Positions 8,983 to 17,708 are shown, numbered from the stretch's first letter. The stretch: DNA of 64,000 nucleotides from Bacillus massiliigorillae (GCF_000380245.2 NZ_HG428741.1:1475889-1539888), one strand, 5' to 3'. Notes: generated by a model from the sequence alone, not told the origin. Numbers and translations: made by a program.

Positions 8983-9011
8983 TAACATTTGGTAACACTT
9001 TGTTAACATTT
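8983..9011 (+). promoter_or_regulatory. Triple direct repeat in the prsA promoter region
   Basis: TAACATTT (8983), TAACACTT (8993) and TAACATTT (9004) recur at 10- and 11-base spacing, one helical turn, followed by an AT-rich segment that could hold a -10 box. Tandem repeats on one face of the helix are characteristic of OmpR-family response regulator binding, and such a regulator is encoded directly upstream. Confidence 0.45.
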
Positions 9012-9066
9012 TCACGTTAATATAAATATATACCTTATTGAAGGAACGATTTGTGGAGGGAAACGA

Positions 9067-9963
9067 ATGGTAGAAAAGATGAAAAATAAGAAATTCATGC
9101 TTGCTATTGGTGCGGTTGTTGTAATAGTGCTAGCAGTAGTCGTTGGTTCAGCTTTTTCAAAGAAAGATGCTGTGGCAAGTGTTAATGGTGAAGATATAAC
9201 TAAAGAAGAGGTATATAACATTCTTGTTAAGCAAGGTGGAACAACCGTCGTTGATACATTAATCAATAACAAAGTAATTGAACTTGAAGCGAAAAAGAAG
9301 GATATCAAAGTTTCTGATAAAGAAATTGATAAAGAGCTTAAGTCATTTATTGAATCATATGGTGGTGAAGATGCGTTTAATTCAGCACTTAAACAAAGTG
9401 GAATTACGCTTGAATACTTCAAAACAGATATTGAAAACTTCTTAAAAGTAGAAAAAATCTTAAAACCTTCTATTAAAATCACTGATAAAGAAATGAAAGA
9501 GTACTTTGAAGAAAATAAAGATTCTTTTGCTCAAAAAGAGCAAGTTGAAGCTAGTCATATTCTTGTAGAAGATGAAGCGAAAGCGAAAGAAGTAAAGAAA
9601 AAATTAGATGCTGGAGAAGACTTTGCTAAATTAGCGAAGGAATACTCTACAGATACTAGTAATGCTGAAAAAGGTGGAGAATTAGGTTACTTTGGGAAAG
9701 GTGATATGGTAGAAGCTTTCGAAAAAGTTGCTTTTGCTACTAAAGTAGGCGAAATTAGTGAGCCAGTCAAAACAGATTATGGCTACCATATTATTAAAGT
9801 AACAGGTAAAAAAGAAGCAAAAGAAGCAAAATACGAAGATCATAAAGAAGAAGTAAAAAAAGCATTGTTTGATGAGAAGTTAAATACAGAATATCCAACA
9901 TGGTTAGAAAAGACAAAGAAGAAATATGATATTCAAAATTCATTAGCGAAAGATGAAGAATAA
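9067..9963 (+). CDS. prsA: PrsA-like extracytoplasmic peptidyl-prolyl isomerase/foldase
   Basis: Folding catalyst for secreted proteins on the outer face of the membrane. Residues 10-30 form a hydrophobic segment, followed by a SurA-like N-terminal chaperone region and a parvulin domain (about residues 150-245, with QVEASHILV, GGELGYFGKGDMV and GYHIIKV motifs) and a Lys/Glu-rich tail. At 298 residues it is normal PrsA size. Unlike usual PrsA proteins there is no lipobox cysteine after the hydrophobic stretch (it reads VVVGSAFSKKD), so it is probably anchored by an uncleaved helix. GGAGGG precedes the start by 6 bases. It ends in a strong terminator, so it is a single-gene unit next to the stress two-component system. 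Confidence 0.88.
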   Translation: MVEKMKNKKFMLAIGAVVVIVLAVVVGSAFSKKDAVASVNGEDITKEEVYNILVKQGGTTVVDTLINNKVIELEAKKKDIKVSDKEIDKELKSFIESYGGEDAFNSALKQSGITLEYFKTDIENFLKVEKILKPSIKITDKEMKEYFEENKDSFAQKEQVEASHILVEDEAKAKEVKKKLDAGEDFAKLAKEYSTDTSNAEKGGELGYFGKGDMVEAFEKVAFATKVGEISEPVKTDYGYHIIKVTGKKEAKEAKYEDHKEEVKKALFDEKLNTEYPTWLEKTKKKYDIQNSLAKDEE

Positions 9964-10064
9964 TATAGAAATGTTGCATACTCTTTAACCTAGTATACAG
10001 GTGTGGGACAAGCTTCTAATTACAAACAATTTCACATAGATTCTTATACTGTAAATAACCAATT

Positions 10065-10096
10065 AAACCGCTTGGAAATTATCCAAGCGGTTTTTT
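10065..10096 (+). terminator. Terminator after the prsA-like gene
   Basis: AAACCGCTTGGA and TCCAAGCGGTTT form a perfect 12-bp stem with a 5-base loop and a T run. Confidence 0.9.
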
Positions 10097-10187
10097 CATG
10101 TATTGAAGGTGTTAATTACCAAAGTATTAGGTAATTAATGTTATATTTATAATACAATTAAATTCTATTAAAAGGACGTGAGTGTAA

Positions 10188-11135
10188 ATGATTCATCCAA
10201 TTATTGTACCTACTAAATACTCATTAAGAAGTTTTAATTTTTATTTAGTTCAGGAGGAAAATGAATTAACATTGATTGATGCGGGTATAAATATTGACGA
10301 ATGTTGGGAATATTTCAACAGAACTTTAAATGAAAATGGATTAAGTGTTCACGATATAACTCGAATCATTCTCACTCATAATCATGAAGATCATACAGGA
10401 TTGGTAAATCGAATAACCTCAATAAAAAATGTACCGATTTATGCCCATGAAGAATCGATTATTCGTTTAAAACGAGATAAGGATTATTTTTCTCTTAGAA
10501 TTGATTTCTTTGACCAACTATATCGTGAAATGGGATGTGGTGAAGAGGGAAGAGAGCATGTTGGAAAATTAAGAAAAGCGATGAATAGTAAAGAAAGATT
10601 TAAGATTCAAGGAGACATTCATCCAATTGTAGAAGGTGATATAGTATCAGGGTTGCAAGTTATTGAAACACCTGGTCATTCACCCGATCATGTCGTTTTA
10701 CTCCAACCAGAAACTCAAAATCTATTTGGGGGAGACCATCTTGTTGGGCATATTTCTAGTAATGCAATCGTAGAACCAGACCGTCAAGGAAATAGAATTC
10801 TTACAATAAATGAATACTTGCAATCTCTTCAGAAATGCTTAGAACTTGATATAAATACGGTATACTCAGGGCACGGACGAATTATCAAAAATCCTAAAGA
10901 ACTAATTCATCATAGAATCGAGAGAATTCATCAAAAATCTGAGCAAATATTAAGCCTAATAAAGGAAGGTATGACAACAGCAAGCGAAATTGCTCGAAGC
11001 TTTTATAAAGATAAGTATAGGACTGAATTTAGCTTAGTTATGTCTGAAATTATTGGTCATATAGACTATTTAGAGCTATGTAATAAAATAAAGAAAGAGA
11101 AAAAAGAAGGAGTTTGGCATTACTCAGAATTATAG
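10188..11135 (+). CDS. Metallo-beta-lactamase-fold hydrolase
   Basis: Soluble zinc hydrolase of the MBL superfamily, 315 residues. The metal-binding motif is intact in LTHNHEDHTG (H-x-H-x-D-H), with further candidate ligands in ETPGHSPDHV, FGGDHLVG and YSGHGRII. The last 70 residues form a helical or winged-helix cap, as in the YflN/SLC-type thioesterase-like members. There is no signal peptide, so it is cytoplasmic. The start has an AAAGGACG-like ribosome binding site. The substrate is unknown; glyoxalase-II-like or thioester hydrolysis is possible. It stands alone. Confidence 0.82.
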   Translation: MIHPIIVPTKYSLRSFNFYLVQEENELTLIDAGINIDECWEYFNRTLNENGLSVHDITRIILTHNHEDHTGLVNRITSIKNVPIYAHEESIIRLKRDKDYFSLRIDFFDQLYREMGCGEEGREHVGKLRKAMNSKERFKIQGDIHPIVEGDIVSGLQVIETPGHSPDHVVLLQPETQNLFGGDHLVGHISSNAIVEPDRQGNRILTINEYLQSLQKCLELDINTVYSGHGRIIKNPKELIHHRIERIHQKSEQILSLIKEGMTTASEIARSFYKDKYRTEFSLVMSEIIGHIDYLELCNKIKKEKKEGVWHYSEL

Positions 11136-11565
11136 TTGAAAGGGAAAATGATAGCAGGAAGAAAAGTATTTCACAATGGTTATCAGATTATCCGCTATTA
11201 GCTCCACATAAAGCTCAAGCTTTTCCTGAAACATCTCTTCAACTAATATGTGATAATTAATTACCTATATCAGGCTCGTTAAATGCATGTCGAAGCACTA
11301 GCTATTCAACATGAACAAAGAAAATATTAGTTGTAATGATATCCTAATAAACCTTTTAAAATGTAGTGAGTAAGTAAATGTTATAGGATGGATATGGGGA
11401 ATGCTAACGTATTCTTTATATTTTTTAAAAAATAGAGAGAAGACATTTTAACTTTGGGCAAATCAATGGTAAAATAAAATAGATTTTTTGATAATAAGAA
11501 ATCAAATCATGTCAATGCTAGAACAGGTTACATATTATCATAAACAAAGGAAAGGAAGACATAAC
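11136..11565 (+). other. Intergenic stretch with a decayed coding fragment and ppiB leader
   Basis: A frame ending at 11260 reads SISQWLSDYPLLAPHKAQAF and then stops without any start or ribosome binding site, which looks like a gene remnant that I cannot assign. The rest up to 11565 is AT-rich leader of ppiB with a possible TTGGGC/TAAAAT promoter near 11454-11480. Confidence 0.3.
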
Positions 11566-12009
11566 ATGACTAAAACTTTAGGACGTATTACAATGGAAAA
11601 CGGAGGAGTTATCAACATCGAATTCTTCCCAAATGAAGCACCAGGAACAGTAGCTAACTTTAAAAAATTAGCTGACGAAGGATTCTATAACGGGTTAAAT
11701 TTCCACCGTGTTATTCCAGGATTCGTAGCTCAAGGCGGATGCCCACACGGAAATGGTATGGGTGGCCCTGGCTATTCAATAAAATGTGAAACTGCTGGAA
11801 ACCCACATAAGCACGTTGCAGGTGCTTTATCAATGGCTCATGCTGGTAAAGATACTGGTGGAAGCCAATTCTTTATCGTTCATGAAGCACAACCACATTT
11901 AGATGGAGTTCATACTGTATTCGGTCAAGTGAATGCAGAAGATATCGATACAGTTCTTTACATCAAACAAGGTGATGTAATGAAAGAAGTAAAAGTTTGG
12001 GAAGAGTAA
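11566..12009 (+). CDS. ppiB: Cyclophilin-type peptidyl-prolyl cis-trans isomerase
   Basis: Cytoplasmic cyclophilin that speeds proline isomerisation. The core cyclophilin motifs are present: NFHRVIPGFVAQGGCPHGNG, the MGGPGYSIKCE segment, GALSMAHAGKDTGGSQFFI (active-site Gln-Phe-Phe) and HLDGVHTVFGQV. At 147 residues it matches PpiB of Bacillus. The start is the ATG at 11566, with AAAGGAAG upstream; longer in-frame starts lack homology. A terminator follows. Two degenerate copies of its 3' half occur downstream at 13131-13405 and 15291-15411. Confidence 0.95.
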   Translation: MTKTLGRITMENGGVINIEFFPNEAPGTVANFKKLADEGFYNGLNFHRVIPGFVAQGGCPHGNGMGGPGYSIKCETAGNPHKHVAGALSMAHAGKDTGGSQFFIVHEAQPHLDGVHTVFGQVNAEDIDTVLYIKQGDVMKEVKVWEE

Positions 12010-12017
12010 TTAGTTGA

Positions 12018-12050
12018 GAAGAAGTAGGATGAAATCCTGCTTCTTTTTTT
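12018..12050 (+). terminator. Terminator after ppiB
   Basis: AGAAGTAGGAT pairs with ATCCTGCTTCT (one G-U pair), followed by a run of seven T. A very similar hairpin sits after the ppiB relic at 15424. Confidence 0.88.
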
Positions 12051-12241
12051 GTTTATAAAATTATGGAATGTGACTGTAATCTTATGCATGGCTAATTCGA
12101 AAATAGTTAAATAGGTAAGAACTAAAAATGAATAATACTTGCTTACCATTTGAGGCAGTATTGCATATGTCTCTTTTTTGTTTATGTTAATATAATTTAT
12201 AGTATTTAATTTATTGCTAAAGAAATATAGGGGGAGAAATT

Positions 12242-12739
12242 TTGAAAGGTTTAAAGCTAGTATTAATTGTTATAATTTCAGCTGTTTTTTTGAGTGGGTG
12301 TGCGAGTGATAGGGGAAATGAGAATAATCGGGAGAAAAATGTATTAACTACAATTAATATACCTCATGTAAATGAGTATTCTTTTTTATATGTACAAGGA
12401 GCAAAGGGAAATGCATCATTTTCTGAATCAACGAGTACAACTATTAATGATAACAAAAAAATTAAAGAGTTTATTAATAAAATAGATGGTATGAAAGTAA
12501 CCAAACCATCCGATAAAGAATTAGCAGAACAAATTAAAGCACTTAATCGTCAAGACAGATATACTTTTATATTATCTAATAGTGAGACAATGGATGATAT
12601 GGTTTATCCAATTAGTATCTACAAAGATGGAATTGTCCAGTTCCAAGATCCTGAGATAGAACAAATTACCCTTATTTCTAAAGAAAAATATCCTGAATTA
12701 TTTGGAGAAATTAAAGACATATTAGAAATTACTTTTTAA
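12242..12739 (+). CDS. Predicted lipoprotein of unknown function
   Basis: A TTG start preceded by GGGGGAG encodes 165 residues. The N-terminus is a lipoprotein signal peptide (hydrophobic residues 5-18 and lipobox LSGC at about 17-20), so the mature protein should be lipid-anchored outside the membrane. No domain is recognised; the mature part mixes charged and beta-prone segments (for example RYTFILSNSETMDD and YPISIYKDGIVQF), which recalls small DUF4352/DUF3221-like lipoproteins of Bacillales without clear assignment. A terminator follows at once. Confidence 0.75.
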   Translation: MKGLKLVLIVIISAVFLSGCASDRGNENNREKNVLTTINIPHVNEYSFLYVQGAKGNASFSESTSTTINDNKKIKEFINKIDGMKVTKPSDKELAEQIKALNRQDRYTFILSNSETMDDMVYPISIYKDGIVQFQDPEIEQITLISKEKYPELFGEIKDILEITF

Positions 12740-12764
12740 AAGCATCGATTATGATGCTTTTTTT
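12739..12764 (+). terminator. Terminator after the lipoprotein gene
   Basis: AAAGCATC and GATGCTTT form an 8-bp stem with a 6-base loop, followed by T residues. Confidence 0.8.
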
Positions 12765-12785
12765 AATTGTTATTATTTTTGTTAT

Positions 12786-13070
12786 GTGTTCAAAAACCTT
12801 ATAAATAAAGGGATTTTCTATCCCTATATCTTAATGAAATCCATATTTTATTGTAAATATTCTTTACAGTACATTACCGAATGGTATAATTCACCTGAAT
12901 TAAAACAAGCTGAATTAATTTCAAAAGAGAATAGTAACTCAATTTCTACGGAAAGAATCTCTAGATTAAAAAAGGAAATTGAGGAGTTTATTGAAATATA
13001 TGATGAGGCTGAACATTATCAAAAACAAATAAAAAAACGGCAAAATCAAAATAAATCTATCTCTAGATAA
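12786..13070 (+). CDS. Small hypothetical ORF, possibly a gene remnant
   Basis: An open frame of 94 codons from a GTG. The first half is hydrophobic and aromatic, the second half a Lys/Glu-rich helix (SRLKKEIEEFIEIYDEAEHY). There is no convincing ribosome binding site and the frame lies just upstream of a ppiB fragment in a region full of decayed sequence. I do not recognise it. The C-terminal part could be a true coiled-coil fragment of a lost gene. Confidence 0.25.
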   Translation: MFKNLINKGIFYPYILMKSIFYCKYSLQYITEWYNSPELKQAELISKENSNSISTERISRLKKEIEEFIEIYDEAEHYQKQIKKRQNQNKSISR

Positions 13071-13130
13071 AATCCAATTTTTCAATGAAGTAAAAATGGA
13101 CAACCCTGTTACTGAGGAATTAGGGGTATT

Positions 13131-13405
13131 TAAGACATCCCATTCCGAATAGTATGGGTGGCCCTGGCTATTCAATTAAATGTGAAACTGCTGGAAATCC
13201 ACATAAGCACGTTGCAGGTGCTTTATCAAAGGCTCATGCTGGTAAAGATACTGGTGGATGCCAATACTTTATCGTTCATGAAGCACAACCACATTTAGAT
13301 GGAGCTCATACTGTATTCGGTCAAATGAATGCAGAAGATATCGATACAGTTCATTACATCAAACAAGTTGATGTAATGAAAGAAGTTAAAGTTTGGGAAG
13401 AGTAA
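13131..13405 (+). pseudogene. Truncated duplicate of ppiB (C-terminal half)
   Basis: From MGGPGYSIKCE to the end KEVKVWEE the reading frame is nearly identical to PpiB residues about 65-147, at both nucleotide and protein level, and weaker similarity extends upstream to about 13131. The N-terminal half of the isomerase is missing. Changes include Ser to Cys and Phe to Tyr in the active-site segment (GGCQYFIV instead of GGSQFFIV). The frame is still open but has no ribosome binding site, so it is most likely a dead partial copy. Confidence 0.85.
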
Positions 13406-13426
13406 TTAAGGAAAAATGATACATTC

Positions 13427-13454
13427 GAGGCAGCTTGAGGGCTGTCTCTTTTTT
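13427..13454 (+). terminator. Terminator-like hairpin after the ppiB fragment
   Basis: GAGGCAGC pairs with GCTGTCTC (one G-U pair), followed by a run of T. A related ending (GAGGCAG...TGTCTCTTTTTT) occurs near 12154-12176. Confidence 0.7.
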
Positions 13455-14187
13455 ATGTTTTATAACCTCTCTTATTAATATATATATATAAATCTTTTGT
13501 AGTTTGATAAAGTTCTTCAACATTAGTAGCTACATTCTAAATGTCTTGGGTCGATAGCTATACTGTGAAAATTGAAAAAAATGATGTTGAAAGATTTTAT
13601 TTAAATCTTATGGAAAATTTTAATATGTTTATTAAATGTTATAGATAATTACAAGCCGGAGTTAGAGGGAGGATGAATGTGTAAAAAAAAGAGCCTTCTA
13701 ATAAAGAAGACTCCAAAACAGAATTAGCTTTCATCCAAACTTACTTAAAAGAGATAAATGATTCTCTATAGTGTAATACACAAAGGTTAAAATTAGGTAA
13801 AATACAAAAAATAGTCTCTTTGACTTTCACAGCAATAGTGACCAGAGAATCAAATTAAGAATCTATTAAAAGAGCGATCACTTTTCTTAATTTTGTTGCT
13901 AATAGAGCTTATAAAGGAAATGTAGTTTTGGAAAGCGTGAGTGAGTTATATGTTTAGTGCATTCTATTAAATACATTGTAAAAAGAGGTTAAATCCTAAT
14001 TTGTTTTAAATTTCTAAAATCTCAATAAAATGTTTTTTAGAAAATGATATTTTGATATAGTAATTATGTAAAACAAAATTCCGAATATATACAGAAAGGA
14101 GATTAAACTGAAAAAATAATCATTCTTGAAATCCTTTTCATACGAACTAAACACCCTAAGCTAGTACAAAGAAGGGAGTCATTAAAA
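13455..14187. other. Long non-coding or decayed stretch
   Basis: About 730 bases with no supported gene. It is AT-rich, with short broken frames such as one near 13690-13780 reading NKEDSKTELAFIQTYLKEI that are interrupted by stops. This looks like degenerate coding sequence of unknown origin. The last 100 bases include the leader of the GH16 gene, with an extra AAAGGAG at about 14095-14101 that precedes no real frame. Confidence 0.4.
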
Positions 14188-14958
14188 ATGAAACTAAAAA
14201 CAATAGGTATACTAATTGGATTATCTGTTGCTTTTTTTTGTATTTCAGATACGAAGGCAAATGCTTACGAAAGGCAAATCCGATTTAGTGGATATGATTG
14301 GGATGTTCGGCATAATGATGTATTACAAGGCCCAGGTCCAAATTATTTCAGTGACAGCCAATCAAATGTGTGGGTTGATTCTTCAGGGAAGTTGCATATG
14401 AAACTTACGTACCGGGATGGAAGCTGGTATGGTGCGGAAGTGATTAATAGAGAAGTTCTCGGATATGGGAAATATACGTTTTATTTAGATGCAAAATTGG
14501 ATGAATTAGATCCAAATGTGGTTTTTGGTTTATTTACATATGATACGGAATCCCCTGATGCACAAAAAAAAGGCTATCGAGAAATTGATATTGAATTTGC
14601 AAAATGGGCAGACGAGCATTACCCGAATACGCAATATACTATTTGGAGCTCTGAAACGAAAAGGCAATTTCACGCTTTTAATAGTTCTATGCCACAAGGA
14701 ACCTATTCAACACATAGTTTTAATTGGCAACCAAAAAAAGTGGAATTTGAATCACTTGGAGGTCATTATGCACAAGCACCAAATCAAAACTTTATTTGGC
14801 AAAGATGGAATTATCAAAGTAAGCTCGTTCCAGACGAAGGAAAGGCAAAAATACATATGAATCTATGGTTGTTTAATGGAGATGCACCAACCAATAATAG
14901 TGAAGTAGAGGTCATTATATCGAAATTTACGTTTGATCCATATAAATCAAGGAATTAA
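14188..14958 (+). CDS. Secreted glycoside hydrolase family 16 protein
   Basis: Secreted beta-glucan/galactan-type endo-hydrolase candidate, 256 residues. A signal peptide covers residues 1-26 (cleavage after KANA). The GH16 catalytic signature E-x-D-x-E is intact in YREIDIEFAKW at about residue 131-141, preceded by the typical VINREVLGYGKYTFYLDAKL strand and followed by a beta-rich C-terminal half ending in WLFNGDAP and FTFDPY. GAAGGGAG precedes the ATG. It stands alone among pseudogenes and spacer DNA. The polysaccharide substrate cannot be told. Confidence 0.85.
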   Translation: MKLKTIGILIGLSVAFFCISDTKANAYERQIRFSGYDWDVRHNDVLQGPGPNYFSDSQSNVWVDSSGKLHMKLTYRDGSWYGAEVINREVLGYGKYTFYLDAKLDELDPNVVFGLFTYDTESPDAQKKGYREIDIEFAKWADEHYPNTQYTIWSSETKRQFHAFNSSMPQGTYSTHSFNWQPKKVEFESLGGHYAQAPNQNFIWQRWNYQSKLVPDEGKAKIHMNLWLFNGDAPTNNSEVEVIISKFTFDPYKSRN

Positions 14959-15037
14959 AAAATATATCTATTATTAATTGGAACTTCTATAAGTATTGAA
15001 GTTTAGGAATGTTACAATAAAAGTCTATAACGTAATT

Positions 15038-15084
15038 GATGAGTTTTCACATGTATTAAACATGTAAAAGAGGCGTCTTTTTTG
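15038..15084 (+). terminator. Probable terminator after the GH16 gene
   Basis: An interrupted stem pairs GATGAGTTTTCACATGT with ACATGTAAAAGAGGCGTC around ATTAA, followed by T residues. Confidence 0.6.
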
Positions 15085-15290
15085 CTTTATGTTTGATTCT
15101 ATTTTTTTAGAGCTATCTCCAATAAAGCACTTCTGATTTTAGGTTAAAATGTAATATTATTTGTTGCTCACTTTATTAATGGAATTATTGTTTTAATTAT
15201 GTTTTTTCACTATGATTGACAGGATTACTAGCTTAAGGTTTAGTAAATGAAGATGGAAATATAGTTAATATTTTGAAATTATACTGGTTA

Positions 15291-15411
15291 TTTAATTTAG
15301 TTGGCGTTCATATTGTATTCGGTTAAGTAAACGCAGTAGATATCGATACAGTTCATGACATCAAACAAGATGTTATTAATGAAAGAAGAAGTTAAAGTTG
15401 GGGAAGAGTAA
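15291..15411 (+). pseudogene. Second, more decayed ppiB 3'-end fragment
   Basis: The bases match the last ~40 codons of ppiB (from HLDGVHTVFGQVNAEDIDTV to the stop), but carry an in-frame stop (ggttaagta where ppiB has ggtcaagtg), small insertions and deletions, and the end gttggggaagagtaa. It is clearly non-functional. The hairpin after it (15424-15455) matches the ppiB terminator, so the copy included the downstream terminator. Confidence 0.85.
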
Positions 15412-15423
15412 TTTTTATTGGAA

Positions 15424-15455
15424 AAGAAGTAGAACATGATTCTACTTCTTTTTTT
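15424..15455 (+). terminator. Terminator hairpin copied with the ppiB fragment
   Basis: AAGAAGTAGAA and TTCTACTTCTT form a near-perfect stem followed by T residues. It resembles the hairpin at 12018-12050. Confidence 0.8.
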
Positions 15456-15725
15456 GTATGGATTTTTATAAAATGCACATATTATAACCATGAACCTCCA
15501 TTATGATGGAACCTCAAAAGTTTGAGATAGGATTTATTTTCTGTCTCTTTTTTTATTTATAAATAAGGTATCTTCTAACTGATTTCCCCAATGTTTTTTA
15601 TTGAGAAGTATAATTTCTGAGAGTAAGTTACCGAAATTATATTAAAATTTTAAAAAATAGTATTATATATCCTTGCATAAATTTGATATGCTTATACTGA
15701 TTGTTAAAAATTGGGGGGTATTGTT

Positions 15726-17021
15726 ATGTTTTTTATGAAGAGAAAAGAAGTAGATGAGGATATTACACGAAGGGATGATTTCCTTGTAAAATTAGATATA
15801 AATAATGAAGCGGATCTAGAAAAGCAAATAAATATGATTGAACTATCTATAAAAGACTTAGAGATAGTAAAATCTTTGAAGCCAATTATAGAAAGACATA
15901 TATCTCAGATAGTGGATAAATTTTATCAAAATATAGAATTTCAACCACAATTAATTAGTATTATTGAACGACACAGTTCTATTGAAAAATTAAAGCAAAC
16001 TTTAAGAATCCATATTATTGAATTATTCGATGGACAAATTGATGCTAATTTTTTTAAACAAAGAATAAAGATTGCCGAAGTGCATGTCAGGATTGGCTTA
16101 GAGCCAAAATGGTATTTAAGTGCTTTTCAAAGTATATTATTGACTTTAATAAAAATTGTTCAAGAAGAGATATTAGATAAAACAAAATGCATAAAGGGAA
16201 TTGAAGTAATTACTAAGTTGTTAAGCTTAGAGCAGCAAATTGTTTTAGATGCATATGACAGAGAATCGAAAAGAATTGAAAAAATTGGTGATTTAGAAAA
16301 AAGAAATATACGAGAGCAGGTTAATAATTCAGCCCTTAACCTAGCTGAAATTTGCGAAAAGACACTTTCAAATTATCAATTAGTGGATAGCAAAGCTAGC
16401 GAAATATCAAAACTTACATATGCTAGAATGGAATTGTCTAACCAGGTTAGAGAAAGAGGCCAAGATGGTCAAAAACAACTTCAATTCCAATATGATAATT
16501 TAAGTAATACCAATATAGCTGTGAAAAAAATTCATGAGGATGTTAATAAGCTATTGGATACAATTAAAGATATGCAAAGTATTGTACAAATCGTGAAAGG
16601 CATAGCGGATGAAACTAATCTTCTAGCATTAAATGCGTCAATAGAGGCCGCAAGAGCAGGTAAGTATGGAAATAGTTTTGCAGTGGTAGCAGAAGAGGTT
16701 AGAAAGTTATCATATAGTACAAAGCAATCTTCAGAAAATGTTTTTTCATTAATTTCTAATTCAATGATTCTTGTGAATAACCTTTATGATTCTTTAGAAC
16801 ATGTTCAAAAAGATACTGAATCAGGAAAAGGATATATGAAAGAAATAAAAAATTACTTCTCAGATATTTTACAAACATTAGATGAAATAAAAATTAAAAA
16901 CAATCAGATAGAAGAGGAAGCAAGTGTATTTAAAACGTTTATGACTGATACCAACATAGCTTTTGAAGATGTGGCACAATCCGCAAATCAACTATCGATA
17001 ATTACAAATGAAATGGATTGA
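15726..17021 (+). CDS. hemAT: HemAT-type heme aerotaxis transducer
   Basis: Soluble oxygen-sensing chemotaxis receptor. Residues about 20-180 form a sensor globin with the proximal His in AEVHVRIGLEPKWY; the rest is a methyl-accepting signalling domain with the conserved hairpin ETNLLALNASIEAARAG and AVVAEEVRKLS, which contacts CheA/CheW. There is no membrane segment. Length 431 matches HemAT of B. subtilis. I take the ATG at 15726, 7 bases after GGGGGG, rather than the upstream in-frame TTG. A terminator follows. A second globin copy without the signalling part lies at 26164. Confidence 0.92.
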   Translation: MFFMKRKEVDEDITRRDDFLVKLDINNEADLEKQINMIELSIKDLEIVKSLKPIIERHISQIVDKFYQNIEFQPQLISIIERHSSIEKLKQTLRIHIIELFDGQIDANFFKQRIKIAEVHVRIGLEPKWYLSAFQSILLTLIKIVQEEILDKTKCIKGIEVITKLLSLEQQIVLDAYDRESKRIEKIGDLEKRNIREQVNNSALNLAEICEKTLSNYQLVDSKASEISKLTYARMELSNQVRERGQDGQKQLQFQYDNLSNTNIAVKKIHEDVNKLLDTIKDMQSIVQIVKGIADETNLLALNASIEAARAGKYGNSFAVVAEEVRKLSYSTKQSSENVFSLISNSMILVNNLYDSLEHVQKDTESGKGYMKEIKNYFSDILQTLDEIKIKNNQIEEEASVFKTFMTDTNIAFEDVAQSANQLSIITNEMD

Positions 17022-17035
17022 TGATGAATAAATTT

Positions 17036-17063
17036 TGCTCTACCATATATGGTAGGGTTTTTT
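17036..17063 (+). terminator. Terminator after hemAT
   Basis: CTACCATATATGGTAG is a perfect palindrome followed by a run of T. Confidence 0.8.
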
Positions 17064-17107
17064 TGTAGTAATTTGAGAATTACGAATACCTGAGAAGGAT
17101 AAAGTTA

Positions 17108-17227
17108 ATGAAACAAACTAAAAGAGGTGTGCTCGAATTATTAACACTGATTAGGTATTTATTGTTTTCTTTGGTATCTTGTTTAATTTCTTCAATGTCT
17201 TTATTAATGTTTTTCACTATCATATAA
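17108..17227 (+). CDS. Possible 39-residue membrane peptide
   Basis: An ATG with AAGGAT 7-8 bases upstream opens a 39-codon frame. A basic N-terminus (MKQTKRG) is followed by about 30 almost uniformly hydrophobic residues (from LELLTLIRYLLF to MFFTII), which is one membrane helix. Small membrane peptides of this type include toxin-like and regulatory peptides. It could also be a relic; no family is recognised. A hairpin lies about 70 bases downstream. Confidence 0.4.
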   Translation: MKQTKRGVLELLTLIRYLLFSLVSCLISSMSLLMFFTII

Positions 17228-17297
17228 GCAATTAATCAAAAAAAATACAAATACGGTTGTCAAAATAGGGAATAGGAATCTTCTTATTTATATAATG

Positions 17298-17332
17298 AAA
17301 AAGACTTCAGTTTAATCTGAAGCCTTCTTCTC
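17298..17332 (+). terminator. Hairpin in the hemAT-SLH gene spacer
   Basis: GACTTCAG and CTGAAG(C)C pair around TTTAAT, with A residues before and a pyrimidine-rich CTTCTTCTC after. It may end the small ORF at 17108. Confidence 0.5.
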
Positions 17333-17708
17333 GACATAAAACTTATAGGATAGAACTCTTAATGAATACTAATACAGTATACCTCAATATGGTTAACACT
17401 ATCAAGATGTTGTTAATATATTAATATAGTATTAATATAATCTTTTATAAGTTTTCACAAATGTGATAATGTGTTTCTATACGAAAAATGTTTCCTGCTA
17501 ATTAATGTAACAGACATAAAGGAAATCAATAGTTTCAAAACTGTACCAAATGCAAATCTATATCAATGTACTTAACTTACATTGCAATTGTGAAAAAAAT
17601 ATGAAAAGTTATGTTATTTGATTGAAAAAACTATTCCGATATATTACTTTTAAAGTAACCCTTTTGTGCTATGATCGGATTTTCTTAATCCAATCATGTA
17701 CATATTTT

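Noticed and set aside
9012..9482. Minus-strand open frame of 156 codons
   Set aside because: It is the antisense shadow of the prsA-like gene, low-complexity Ser/Thr-rich, with no ribosome binding site.
12018..15455. Insertion sequence or transposon explaining the ppiB fragments
   Set aside because: No transposase frame or terminal inverted repeats with target duplications were found around the fragments.
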